From Phaeobacter sp. QD34_24 (lineage in GTDB: Bacteria > Pseudomonadota > Alphaproteobacteria > Rhodobacterales > Rhodobacteraceae), in assembly GCF_028890115.1 (NCBI RefSeq), contig NZ_JARCJD010000026.1, positions 1-41,507 of the forward strand: 41,507 nt of DNA. The letters run 5' to 3'. Every line of letters starts with the position of its first letter. The first letter of the stretch is position 1. The translations under genes and the position numbers were made by a program. This document shows, piece after piece, positions 25,797 to 36,096 of the stretch. The notes below the pieces were generated by a model that was not told the DNA's origin, ran no database searches, and was given only the letters and a program-made list of their open reading frames with translations.

Positions 25797-27260
25797 TCAG
25801 GGGTCAGGAGGTCGCAGTACATCTTCCAGATAAGGTGGGATTACCCCAGTGAGGACACTTCCCAGCTCCCACGCCCTGAACACCCTACTAACAAATGGCT
25901 TGGCCTGGCCGAGAGTCTTTTCAAGCGATGCAATAGAAAATTTTTCCTCGAATACGATACGGCCAATGTCCGCCAAAGCATAGTTCCACCACTCCGATCC
26001 TTTCAATCGCGCGCGGAATTTCTCTGGATTTTCTTGATTTGTTTCGAAGCGATAAGAGACAACATCTGCCGGAGCGCCAGCCACAATTGCAAACGGGGGG
26101 ACATCAGCATCAACGTATGAATTTGGAGCAATTATCGCTCCGTCGCCCACCGTCACTCCCGCGCAGATCACTGCATTACGACCGACTGATACATCATTTC
26201 CGATCACTGTTTGCGGCGGGGTGGATAATGGCCTATCTGAGAAAGTAAGAAAACGGCGCCATTCGGCAGACAAAGGCCGAAATGCTGCCGCGCTCGTGGT
26301 TAACCGATTTCCAGAATTGCCAATGTAGCCGATCATGGCCCGTGCCTCGATCGTACAATATCGCCCAATCTTGCAATTACTGAGGATCGCCTTATCAATG
26401 ACCGTAAACGCACCGATATGGACTGGATTCGCAGGCCGAATACTTCCACTCACGCGCACGGGGACTTCAAAAGACGATTGGAAATGTGCTCGTAAATGTG
26501 GTGCAGTGATGCCAATAGCCGACAAAGATGTCCGTGGTTCTCTCCCCACCGGGGCTTCGAAAATCCTAGGGAGTTCGCTCGGCGAATAACCTACATCCGA
26601 TGTATCGATCCAATCAACATCGACGGAGTGTTCTTGCTCATTGAGAAAGTCAATTTCACCCCGGTATTTTGATACTACTAAATTCCAATCTTCAAGGTCA
26701 TAAAAACTGCGGTAGTCCACTTTAATCGGGTTCGCATTCAATATTGGCATACTTTGATTTGAAAAACCAAACTCTTTGCACGCGACCTTATAGGTTTCGG
26801 ATATCTGATCGAAATCCACAATAACATCGACCATATTCTGGCCGTTGTCGTCCAATGCATAATCGGTTATCTGTTCAAACTCGGCATGATCACTCCGTAG
26901 GTATTCCTTGAAGGACATGCCTTTGACCCAAGGGTATTTATCTGCACTCCGTGCATTGTGGCGCCTGCAATGCAGATAAAATGAAGCGACCCTCTCCCAG
27001 AATGGCCGGTTTGCCAGCAAATAAACCTTCTTGAATTCGGTCCCATCAGGGTCCAACTCGTCTCGTATCTCTTTGGCAAAGGAGTGCTTCCAAATTTTCC
27101 CTGCGCGGCGGCTCGCAGTGCTGCGGGCCTCACCGTCTGCATCGTAACCAAGATAGAAGACACGGTCGGGCGGCAACACGTCGATCAAGCCCTTACAGAA
27201 GGCAGTGCCACCACACTTCTTCATATGTACGAATAGAATCTTACCATCAACAAGAAGCAT
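25797..27260 (-). CDS. fusion of a sulfotransferase-like domain and a hexapeptide-repeat acyltransferase
   Basis: 487 residues. The N-terminal ~240 residues resemble Sulfotransfer_2-type enzymes: ILFVHMKKCGGTAFCKGL is the PAPS loop and VYLLANRPFWERVASFYLHC the 3'-phosphate region. Residues about 280-420 are a left-handed beta-helix (VHIGAFTVIDKAILSNCKIG, VIGNDVSVGRNAVICAGVTV) ending in the CatB-like PPFAIVAGAPADVVSYRF. One chain may therefore sulfate and O-acetylate the same glycan. This is the most AT-rich gene of the window, convergent with the preceding sulfotransferase and facing away from the transposon. AGAGGA precedes the start. Confidence 0.75.
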   Translation of the reverse strand: MLLVDGKILFVHMKKCGGTAFCKGLIDVLPPDRVFYLGYDADGEARSTASRRAGKIWKHSFAKEIRDELDPDGTEFKKVYLLANRPFWERVASFYLHCRRHNARSADKYPWVKGMSFKEYLRSDHAEFEQITDYALDDNGQNMVDVIVDFDQISETYKVACKEFGFSNQSMPILNANPIKVDYRSFYDLEDWNLVVSKYRGEIDFLNEQEHSVDVDWIDTSDVGYSPSELPRIFEAPVGREPRTSLSAIGITAPHLRAHFQSSFEVPVRVSGSIRPANPVHIGAFTVIDKAILSNCKIGRYCTIEARAMIGYIGNSGNRLTTSAAAFRPLSAEWRRFLTFSDRPLSTPPQTVIGNDVSVGRNAVICAGVTVGDGAIIAPNSYVDADVPPFAIVAGAPADVVSYRFETNQENPEKFRARLKGSEWWNYALADIGRIVFEEKFSIASLEKTLGQAKPFVSRVFRAWELGSVLTGVIPPYLEDVLRPPDP

Positions 27261-27386
27261 TTCGTCCTCTCTCTTCTCTCACCCGGCCTCGTTCATATTT
27301 CGAAAAAAAACCCAAAATGAGTTTTCCTCCGAGCTTGGTGCAATTTGCGCGCACCGGCCTCCAACATGCAACCCCCATCCGAGCCC

Positions 27387-28562
<1,176 letters not shown>

Positions 28563-28591
28563 TCAATCCTGTGTACTGGCCTGCTGGACCG

Positions 28592-29683
28592 TTATTTCTG
28601 GTTGCTCGCCAGCATGATGCGCGTCTTGCCCGCCAGTTTCTTGAAGGTCTCGGGTTTCTCCAGCAGCATATCCGACAGGATGCTGGAGAAGATCTGAACG
28701 CTGCTCACCACATCGGCAGAGAAATGATCCCCCGCCTTCAGGCTCTGCCGCTCTGTGGTGGTCTTGGAGTCGATCGCATCCAGCGCCTCGATCATCGGGC
28801 TGCCCGAGAAGAATTCCCGATCCAGCGCCTCGGCATCGGCGCGATAGCGCTCCTGGATCCGCTCGGCGAAGCGGGCGGGGATCTTGAATTTCTGACCGCT
28901 CTTGTCCAGCCCGGCCTCGCGGATGCGCTCGCTGGTGGTGCGCCCCAGGGCGCTGCGCGCCTCGGTCAGCCGCGGCGTCATCTTGCGTCCGCGCTGCTTC
29001 TGCCGCGCCCGGAAGACGCTGTGCACCTCGCGCAGCAGCGCCAGCTGCGGCACCGTCAAAGAGGTATTGGCCGAGATGTCATCGGAGACGGTGAAATCCT
29101 CATGGCCCAGCACGAAGCGGAAGAAATCCGCCACCGCGTCCTCCTTGTGCAACTCCTTGCGCACGAAGGGGCGCAGGGTGAAACGGTCGCCAAAGACATC
29201 GCGCCATTTCTGGAACCGGGGCAGGTAATCGATCCCGCCACTCTCTGACATCTTGTCCAGATAGGTTTCAAAAGACCCCATGGCATTGCCCAGTTTCACC
29301 CGCTCGGAAAAGGAGGACAGCAGCTTGTCGGGATGCGGGCGCACATAGGCGACCAAGCGCATCCGGTCCTCGAACCCAGGCCAGAATTCGGCAATCGCCC
29401 CGGCAAAGACTTCAGGGTCTACGAACTGGAAATGCTCGGCCGAGACGACCCCATAGTCGTCGTCGCTCTGCTGCAGGGCCGCGTTCACCCGGGCAAATCG
29501 CTTGCCGCGCTCCCCCAGGCGGTGCTTGCGGGTCAGGGTCTTGGCCATGGCGATATGGTGGTTGCCGGTCGGATAGCAGAGCGAGGCGCCCGGAATATCA
29601 TAGGCCTTTTGCACCAGCGCCCGCTGGATGGAGGTCGATCCGGTCTTGGTGTCCCCCAGGTGAACAATCAGTTCCTTAATCAT
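28592..29683 (-). CDS. sulfotransferase-like protein of the capsule locus
   Basis: About 363 residues from ATG 29683, with AAAGGG upstream. HLGDTKTGSTSIQRAL near the N-terminus is the PAPS-binding loop of a divergent bacterial sulfotransferase group, and VAYVRPHPDKLLSSFSERV fits the 3'-phosphate region. The rest is helical with no second domain. It lies between glf and a second protein of the same type, all on the minus strand with short gaps, so sulfation of the galactofuranose-containing polymer is the likely job. Activity is inferred, because this family is poorly studied. Confidence 0.7.
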   Translation of the reverse strand: MIKELIVHLGDTKTGSTSIQRALVQKAYDIPGASLCYPTGNHHIAMAKTLTRKHRLGERGKRFARVNAALQQSDDDYGVVSAEHFQFVDPEVFAGAIAEFWPGFEDRMRLVAYVRPHPDKLLSSFSERVKLGNAMGSFETYLDKMSESGGIDYLPRFQKWRDVFGDRFTLRPFVRKELHKEDAVADFFRFVLGHEDFTVSDDISANTSLTVPQLALLREVHSVFRARQKQRGRKMTPRLTEARSALGRTTSERIREAGLDKSGQKFKIPARFAERIQERYRADAEALDREFFSGSPMIEALDAIDSKTTTERQSLKAGDHFSADVVSSVQIFSSILSDMLLEKPETFKKLAGKTRIMLASNQK

Positions 29684-29697
29684 CAAGCACCCTTTTT

Positions 29698-30951
29698 CTA
29701 TGTCTCGGCAGACGCGGCATCCGCTTGCAACGTCTTCATAAAATCGATTTCAGCCGGGGTTTCCCACCAGCCGGCAATGCTGCAGATCCGCTCCACCGCC
29801 TCCCGGTAGACCTCCATCTCGGCGCGGGCGTCGGTCGCGCTGATCTGTGCAAGGTCCGCAAAGAAACCGGAGCGGCCCACCACCTCGCCCAGCCAGCTGT
29901 CGATCGGCTGGAACTGCTCCTGAAGACGCGCCCGATTATCCGCTCCGAACAGTTCGATATCATGGCTGGGCGGCAGGTCCAGCCGAGCGGTCATCTGGCG
30001 CAGGCTGTTGCGCAGCTGCCCTGCCTCACGCGCTGGCAGCGCGGCATTGGCGCGGCGGGAGATCTCGTAGATCCCGCGATGGATGGAATCGTTCTCGCGC
30101 CGCTCCGGCGACAGACCATCGGGCATCTGCAGCCCGGTCTGGGTGATGAAATCATTCACCGAGCCGCCATTCTTGCGCACATCGGCATAGTCACGCAGGA
30201 TCACCTGCGCCTGCGGCAGCGCCTTCATCCAGCCCTCGACCATCAGGCGGTAATTGAAGTGGATGCCCTTGAGATAGCCATCGATCCCGGTCGTGCGCAG
30301 CGGCTGCAGCTGATGGCCGAACTTCAACCGCTGACCATGCCAGGAGGCCAGATATTCATCGATCCGGCGCAGAGTGGCCACCACGGTGAATTCGGCGCCC
30401 GGGAAATATCCCGCCAGCCGCTCGATCAATGCCGGAGAGGCTCCGTTGAAATTGGCAAAGACCTCGGCCGCCAGGATCACCGTATGGGGATCGGTGAACC
30501 GGACCTGCTGCTTGAGCGCATGGGACATCTGCCCCAGGGCAGGCAGGCGTTTGTGATAGGCTGGCACCGATCCGGACCGGTGGTCCGCCAGCATCCGGAA
30601 GGCCAGCGCATTATGCGGCTCGCGCACATTGATCGGCAGGGACCCTTCGGGCTGCAGCTGGCCATTGGCCATGGCCGCAAAATGCGCCATGCCTTCGAAA
30701 TCCACATAAGGATACAGGATGCCGGCACGGGCCAGGTCCGCGGCATTGCGCGACAGGTAGTCCTGCAGCGAGGTCGATCCCACCTTGTGATGGCCGATGA
30801 ACAGGATGACCTTGAGCGGTGCCCGGCCCGCATGTGCGCCCATCCGAGCACCTGTCTGCGGGGTCTCCTGCTGAACTGGATCCGGGGTCTTCTCGAGCTC
30901 CTGCTCCACCTGGGGAGAGGGGCGGCGTAACAGTCGTTTGATCGCTTTCAC
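29698..30951 (-). CDS. second sulfotransferase-like protein of the capsule locus
   Basis: About 417 residues from a GTG at 30951 that overlaps the preceding stop as GTGA; a longer upstream frame would run into the transferase gene. A basic N-terminus (VKAIKRLLRRP) and a Gln/Pro-rich spacer are followed by VILFIGHHKVGSTSLQDYL, the PAPS loop, then VVATLRRIDEYLASWHGQRL as the probable 3'-phosphate site. It is related in style to the 363-residue neighbour. It may act on another position or residue of the same glycan. Translational coupling to the GlfT2-like gene is likely. Confidence 0.7.
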   Translation of the reverse strand: MKAIKRLLRRPSPQVEQELEKTPDPVQQETPQTGARMGAHAGRAPLKVILFIGHHKVGSTSLQDYLSRNAADLARAGILYPYVDFEGMAHFAAMANGQLQPEGSLPINVREPHNALAFRMLADHRSGSVPAYHKRLPALGQMSHALKQQVRFTDPHTVILAAEVFANFNGASPALIERLAGYFPGAEFTVVATLRRIDEYLASWHGQRLKFGHQLQPLRTTGIDGYLKGIHFNYRLMVEGWMKALPQAQVILRDYADVRKNGGSVNDFITQTGLQMPDGLSPERRENDSIHRGIYEISRRANAALPAREAGQLRNSLRQMTARLDLPPSHDIELFGADNRARLQEQFQPIDSWLGEVVGRSGFFADLAQISATDARAEMEVYREAVERICSIAGWWETPAEIDFMKTLQADAASAET

Positions 30952-32792
30952 TCGGCGGCATCCTGCTGAATATCTGCGTTGGTCTTCAGGCCCAGCTTGG
31001 CCTGCCAATAGTCCTCACTGGTGATCCCGTCATAGCTGTTGCGGTAGTCCGCCGCCAGTGCATCATAGGTCTTGAGGAAGGCCCGCGCATTGCGGATCAG
31101 ACGACGGATCTGGCGCCAGGCCGCGCCCTTGGAGTGGCGCACCGTGTAGAACTTGTCCTGATCCGCATTGAGCACGGTGATTTCCGACGCCCCCCAGACA
31201 TAACCGATATGACCGCGGTTCGGCGCCTCCAGGGTGATCTTGCGCCCCAGACGGGCAAAACCGGGGATCAACAGCCCGTTCAGCGTCAGTTTCATCGCCA
31301 TCCGAACACCCCAGCTTGGCGGAGCCTTGCGCACCGGCGGCAAGGGCCTGCGCGGATCCAGTTCCTGCCAGGCCTCGTCATGGGTCAGCGCCTTCAGATC
31401 GGCGCGGCGGGTCGCCATATCGGCGTGCTGGTCGAAGAACTGCGGCCCCCGCATCACGTCTTCCATCGCCAGGTTGATCGCGGCCAGGGTGTCGTAATGC
31501 ATCCTTGGCAGGTTGCGCAGGAAGAACCAGATGGCGATCTTCAGCACCCCCTTGGCGCCCACCTCCAGCGCGGGCAGGCTCATGTGATGCGCCATATGGC
31601 TGCGCAGGTCCAGGTACCACGTCTGCGGGCTTTCCTTCTCGGTAAAGCTTTCCTGGAAGGAGACCACCCCGTTGAGGGTGAGGATATTGAAGTCATTGGC
31701 CAGCGAGAAGCTGACATCGTCGCCGCGCACGAAGAAGGGAAAGGCGAGGTGCTTGGCTTCCTCCACCGGGAAGGCGAAATACCACCAGCCGCCATAGAAG
31801 GTGTCGGGCACGGGCCGGGTGGCCTTGTTCTCCATCTCGACCATCTTGATGGGATCGCGCAGGTCGGTGCCCATGTGCAGGGGCTGGCAGCGGGTATGGA
31901 ACAGGGCGCCGTTCTCCCAGATCGCCCAGCGGTGCTGTTCGCTGATCATCGCCCCGGCAATGGCGGTCTTGGGATCCGTGGCATAGGCCAAGAGCATCCA
32001 GGTCCGCTCCAGGCTTTCCATGTGGATCGAGGCATCGTCATCCATGAACAGGCAGTGAGAGGCGCCCTGGGCGCGGGCTTCCAGAAGGCCGCGGGTGAAC
32101 CCCCCTGCCCCGCCGAGGTTCTCGTTGGGAATGATGCTGACGCCCTCGGGCGGCTCCAGATCGACCGTTTGCCCATTATCGGTGACGATCATCTGCACGT
32201 GGTCCTTCATCCAGGACTGCGCCCGAAAGGCGGAAAAGCGGGTCACCGTGCGCGCCACTTCGGCTTCGCGACGGAAGGTGGTCACCGCCAGCGCCAGCTT
32301 TGGCTGGCGTTTGGGGGCATCGGCCGTCTGCCAGCTGGCCCCCGTCAAGGCCCCTGCCCCCATCGCCTTCAGCTCGAAATAAAGCACGCCTTCGGCATGG
32401 CCTTCTGCCAGCAGATGCGACAGATCCACCCGCAGATGTCCCTTTTCCGCGCCGGTCTTGGGGAAGGTCACGATGTCGCTCAGCACCCGGTCCCAGGACC
32501 GGCCGCGCGGCGCCTGGAACACCGAGAGCTCGAACTCCCCGCTCCCCTCAAGGCACAGGGACAGGGAGGAGAGACCGCATTCGCGCTGCCATTTTTCCAG
32601 GTTGAAGAGGTTGAACCAGGAGGAAAAGCACGCCTCCCCGCCGGTGGCGAAACGCAATTCACGCTGACTGTCGGAAACCGCAACCGGCCCCTGTACGCGC
32701 AGATAGAGTTCCCGCTCGGTACAGATGCCGAACTCTGGCCACATCAGGGATTGCAGGGTGGTAAACCCTGCCGCTTGCGCCTTTTCAGCCAT
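30948..32792 (-). CDS. GlfT2-like galactofuranosyltransferase
   Basis: 614 residues from ATG 32792, with GGAGGAG upstream. It has an N-terminal beta-sandwich (residues 1-165), then a GT-A domain with NENLGGAGGFTRGL, the metal motif FMDDDASIH, GGWWYFAF and FVRGDDVSFSL, and a helical C-terminal part. This order and these motifs match the polymerising galactofuranosyltransferase GlfT2. It would extend the glycan with Galf from the UDP-Galf made by Glf, at the cytoplasmic face of the membrane before ABC export. It is first in the minus-strand run ending with glf. About 190 bases upstream separate it from kpsT and may hold the promoter. Confidence 0.85.
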   Translation of the reverse strand: MAEKAQAAGFTTLQSLMWPEFGICTERELYLRVQGPVAVSDSQRELRFATGGEACFSSWFNLFNLEKWQRECGLSSLSLCLEGSGEFELSVFQAPRGRSWDRVLSDIVTFPKTGAEKGHLRVDLSHLLAEGHAEGVLYFELKAMGAGALTGASWQTADAPKRQPKLALAVTTFRREAEVARTVTRFSAFRAQSWMKDHVQMIVTDNGQTVDLEPPEGVSIIPNENLGGAGGFTRGLLEARAQGASHCLFMDDDASIHMESLERTWMLLAYATDPKTAIAGAMISEQHRWAIWENGALFHTRCQPLHMGTDLRDPIKMVEMENKATRPVPDTFYGGWWYFAFPVEEAKHLAFPFFVRGDDVSFSLANDFNILTLNGVVSFQESFTEKESPQTWYLDLRSHMAHHMSLPALEVGAKGVLKIAIWFFLRNLPRMHYDTLAAINLAMEDVMRGPQFFDQHADMATRRADLKALTHDEAWQELDPRRPLPPVRKAPPSWGVRMAMKLTLNGLLIPGFARLGRKITLEAPNRGHIGYVWGASEITVLNADQDKFYTVRHSKGAAWRQIRRLIRNARAFLKTYDALAADYRNSYDGITSEDYWQAKLGLKTNADIQQDAAE

Positions 32793-32986
32793 CGTCGAAA
32801 CTCCTCCGGACCTGCACCTTTTCCCACTTCAGGCTCCTTACTGGAACATGGCTCAAAAGTACAATTCATCTTGCCTGTGACAGTGCAGATTCCCGCACCA
32901 CATGCCCCTGATGCAGCACGAAAACAGGCAAAGACCGGCAGATGGGCGCATATCGCACAGATTGAGCCGCCCTTCGACACCCGGCC

Positions 32987-33640
32987 TCAGGCCAGCATCG
33001 CCTCATGCACAGCGATCGCCTCCTCCAAATCGTCGAAATACTGCATCTTCCCGTGCTCCAGCACGATGCCTGCATTGCAGAACTTGCGCACCTGCCCCAT
33101 CGAATGGTTCACCATGATGGCGCTGGACTGCTGCATCCGGTCGTTAAAGAGTTCGCGGCTCTTGCGCTTGAAGGCCTTGTCGCCCACTGCCGTGACCTCA
33201 TCCACCAGATAGGTGTCAAAGCGAATGCCCATGGAGGCCCCGAAGGTCAGCCGCGAGCGCATCCCCGAGGAATAGCTGCGCATCGGCATGTGGTAGAATT
33301 TCCCCAGTTCGGCAAAATCCTCGACGAAGGCCACCAGGTCCTCCGTATCCACGCCGTAGATGCGGGCGATGAAACGGACATTCTCCGCCCCTGTCAGCTC
33401 CCGGTGAAACGAGGCCCCCAGCCCCACCGGCCAGGAAATGGTCCCATCCGAAATGACCCGCCCGTGATCCGGGCGCAGGGTGCCCGCGATGATCTCCAAC
33501 AACGTCGATTTGCCGGCCCCGTTGCGCCCCAGAAGCGCCAGGGACTTGCCCGTCGGCAGGGTGAGGTTGAGATTGTTGATGACAATCTTGCGCTCGCCCC
33601 GCAGCCAGAAGCTCTTGGTCAGATTCTCGAACCGGATCAT
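32987..33640 (-). CDS. kpsT: capsule polysaccharide ABC exporter, ATPase subunit
   Basis: 217 residues. Walker A GRNGAGKST is at residues 38-46, the signature is YSSGMRSRL, and Walker B DTYLVDEVTAVGD is followed by the H-loop VNHSM. Length and sequence style are those of KpsT/CtrD. With the KpsM-like permease it moves the finished polysaccharide across the inner membrane. It lies 21 bases after the kpsE-like gene. There is no extra C-terminal glycan-binding domain, as expected for the group 2 capsule type rather than the Wzt O-antigen type. Confidence 0.94.
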   Translation of the reverse strand: MIRFENLTKSFWLRGERKIVINNLNLTLPTGKSLALLGRNGAGKSTLLEIIAGTLRPDHGRVISDGTISWPVGLGASFHRELTGAENVRFIARIYGVDTEDLVAFVEDFAELGKFYHMPMRSYSSGMRSRLTFGASMGIRFDTYLVDEVTAVGDKAFKRKSRELFNDRMQQSSAIMVNHSMGQVRKFCNAGIVLEHGKMQYFDDLEEAIAVHEAMLA

Positions 33641-33661
33641 GAACTCAGCCCCTCGCCCGCC

Positions 33662-35140
33662 TTAGCTGCGGTCCCGGATCGAATAGTAGATCAGCGCCAG
33701 GATCGACCAGGTCAGGAGCAGGAACAACCCGGCCAATCCCGACAACATGTAGCGGCCCGGATATTCCGATTCCTGGGCCCGGGTGGGTTTGATATAGGTG
33801 GCCAGATAGCGGCTTTGCCGGGTGGCCTCGTCGCGCGCCGCCTCCAGCGCGGTCAATGCGGCGCGGTAGGTTTCCTCGGCATATTGCAGATCCACCGTGA
33901 GCCGTTCGAATTCGGCGATCAGCGAGGGGTAATCCTCGCCCACCGCACCGGTATCGGTATTGCTGGAGGTAAAGGTCTGCCGCTCGATGTCGATACGCTC
34001 GCGGATCACGTCGATATGCTGCTGCGCCTTTTTCAGACGCGGGTCGCTGTCGCCCACGGTGCCGCGCAGCAGATCATATTCGATCAGCGCCTCGGCCAGC
34101 TGCTGCTGCAGGTTGTTCATCACCCCCATGCGGCCCTGGATATCGGCCTCGGGATCGACGATGCGGGTGCGGGTGCGAAACTGGGTCAGCGCCTCGCGCG
34201 CGCCCTTCAGCCGCTCCAGCGCCTCGTCCAGATCCTCGCGGGCATAGCGCATGGCATCCTCGCGCGCCTGTTCATTGAGCGCATTGATGCGGGTCTGGCT
34301 TTCTTCGACGATGGCACGGGTAATCGTCTGAGCGGTATCGGCATCAAAAGCCACCACCTGCACCTCGGTCAGCCCCGAGCCGCTGTCATAGGAAATGCCG
34401 ACAATGCGGTGCCAGTACCAGATCATCTCTTCCAGGGTGGCATCGGGCCAGAGCGAGAACACCCAGTCCCGGGGCCAGTGCTGGCTGAAATGAGGTCGCA
34501 ACGGCACGGCACGATCCACCGCCTCCACCATTTCCTGGCTCTGGATGAACTCATAAAGGATATCGCCATCCGAGGCGGTGGTGCTGCCCGCGAAATTGGC
34601 CAGACCGCCCAGGATATCCGTGGCGCCCGAGCTTTCCTGGCTGCGCACGGTGAAACCGGCGGTGGAGATATATTGGTCCTCGGCGATGGTGAAGAGATAG
34701 AAGATCACCGCAGCCAGCGGCGCCAGCACCAGGAGAAGAAAACTGGCGACAAGCCCCCAGTGGCGCCGTCGCATCTGTGCGGGCCGGGCAACCGGATAGG
34801 CCGGGGCTTCCGCAGCCTGCCGTTTCGCATCCTCCAGGGCCGCCTCGGTGGCCTTGACCTTCTGGCGCAGTTTCTTGAGTTTCTTGCGGCCTCCCCCGCC
34901 GCCGCCGTTTTTCTGCTGCGCGCCCGCGGTTTCATCTCCCTGACCGGCGGCGCCCCCCTGTACATGGGAGGGCTGCTGAGGAAGCTTTTTGACATTGCTG
35001 TCGGTATCGGCTCCGCCCTGCGCAGCCAATTTCCTGCCTGCTCCGCCCATTTTCTTGCCCGAAGATTTCAAACCCATGGCCGGATGGTCCTGTGTCATAT
35101 GCGCCCGTTTCAAAAGCCCGAGAAGAGACTCCAGAGCCAT
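33662..35140 (-). CDS. kpsE: capsule polysaccharide export inner-membrane protein (KpsE/CtrB-like) with long N-terminal extension
   Basis: About 492 residues. Two membrane segments, near residues 129-150 and 463-487, flank a periplasmic coiled-coil region (YAREDLDEALERLKGAREAL), as in the PCP-3/KpsE family. The first ~125 residues are cytoplasmic, Gly/Gln/Lys-rich, with a run of six glycines and a basic helix RKKLKKLRQKVKA. This is well beyond the usual KpsE N-terminus. The start is uncertain: no clear ribosome site at 35140, and ATG 35098 is an alternative. It links the ABC transporter to the outer-membrane export channel, whose gene is not in the window. It diverges from the permease gene. 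Confidence 0.85.
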   Translation of the reverse strand: MALESLLGLLKRAHMTQDHPAMGLKSSGKKMGGAGRKLAAQGGADTDSNVKKLPQQPSHVQGGAAGQGDETAGAQQKNGGGGGGRKKLKKLRQKVKATEAALEDAKRQAAEAPAYPVARPAQMRRRHWGLVASFLLLVLAPLAAVIFYLFTIAEDQYISTAGFTVRSQESSGATDILGGLANFAGSTTASDGDILYEFIQSQEMVEAVDRAVPLRPHFSQHWPRDWVFSLWPDATLEEMIWYWHRIVGISYDSGSGLTEVQVVAFDADTAQTITRAIVEESQTRINALNEQAREDAMRYAREDLDEALERLKGAREALTQFRTRTRIVDPEADIQGRMGVMNNLQQQLAEALIEYDLLRGTVGDSDPRLKKAQQHIDVIRERIDIERQTFTSSNTDTGAVGEDYPSLIAEFERLTVDLQYAEETYRAALTALEAARDEATRQSRYLATYIKPTRAQESEYPGRYMLSGLAGLFLLLTWSILALIYYSIRDRS

Positions 35141-35217
35141 TTGTAATTACTTGTTCTATGGCTCATAGTATCGCTTGCAAACCCCTCATTCACAACACCC
35201 ATTCACAGCGATCCCAT

Positions 35218-36084
35218 ATGGCCAGCCTCCCCCCCGCAGCCCCGTCAGGGTCATCGCAGTCTCGCACCACTCAAGCCCTGCCACCGGCTCAAACCCCGAC
35301 GAATGCCGACCGGAGTCGGCGGCGGTTTGCCAGTCTGCGCACCGTGACAGCCCTGATCCTGCGCGAGATGTCGACCAGCTACGGGCGCACCCCTGGTGGC
35401 TATATCTGGGCCGTGCTGGAGCCGTTGGCAGCAATCCTGTTTCTCAGCCTCGGGTTTTCCCTGATCATCCGCACCCCCTCGCTGGGGACCAGCTTTCTGC
35501 TGTTCTATGCCACCGGCTATCTGCCCTTTGACCTATATGGGCAGGTCTCCAATACCTGCGCCCGGGCCTTGAATTTCTCCAAACCGCTGCTGAAATACCC
35601 CGCCGTGATTTGGCTGGATGCGATTCTGGCCCGCTTCATCCTGAACAGCCTCACCAGTATCTTTGTGATGATGCTCTTGCTGAGCGGTGTACTGATGGTG
35701 ATCGACAGCCGCACGGTGCTGGACATGCCGCCCGTCATCGAAGCCGTTGCCATGGCAATGCTGCTGGGGCTGGGCGTGGGTACGGTGAACTGCGCTTTGA
35801 TCGGTCTCTACCCACTTTGGGGAATTACTTGGGGGATCCTGACTCGCCCGCTGTTCCTGGCCTCGGGCGTCTTTTTTCTCTATGAGGATTTGCCGCCACT
35901 GGGTCAGGAGATCCTATGGTACAATCCCCTGATGCATATCACCGGGTTGATGCGCACCGGGTTCTATCCGACCTATGCGGCCTCCTATGTGAATGGCACC
36001 TATGTGATACTTGTCAGCCTTATTCTTCTCGCAATGGGGCTGGTGCTGATGGGGCGCTATCACCGCGACATCCTGAACCGCTGA
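35218..36084 (+). CDS. kpsM: capsule polysaccharide ABC exporter, permease subunit
   Basis: About 288 residues from ATG 35218, chosen to give the usual KpsM length; earlier in-frame starts at 35158 and 35092 would overlap the divergent kpsE. After a Pro/Ser/Thr-rich ~40-residue start come LRTVTALILREMSTSYGRTP and six hydrophobic segments, as in ABC-2-type permeases (GGYIWAVLEPLAAILFLSLG and following). It pairs with KpsT. It faces away from kpsE and kpsT and is convergent with the GT2 gene 12 bases further on, an unusual split of an exporter across two strands. Confidence 0.9.
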   Translation: MASLPPAAPSGSSQSRTTQALPPAQTPTNADRSRRRFASLRTVTALILREMSTSYGRTPGGYIWAVLEPLAAILFLSLGFSLIIRTPSLGTSFLLFYATGYLPFDLYGQVSNTCARALNFSKPLLKYPAVIWLDAILARFILNSLTSIFVMMLLLSGVLMVIDSRTVLDMPPVIEAVAMAMLLGLGVGTVNCALIGLYPLWGITWGILTRPLFLASGVFFLYEDLPPLGQEILWYNPLMHITGLMRTGFYPTYAASYVNGTYVILVSLILLAMGLVLMGRYHRDILNR

Positions 36085-36096
36085 TCAAGGGCGCGC

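Noticed and set aside
31134..33212. Plus-strand frame of 692 codons across the GlfT2-like and kpsT genes
   Set aside because: It crosses two well-supported minus-strand genes and their gap; a high-G+C artefact.
33005..35146. Plus-strand frame of 713 codons opposite kpsT and kpsE
   Set aside because: Antisense to two genes with clear family motifs; no motif of its own.
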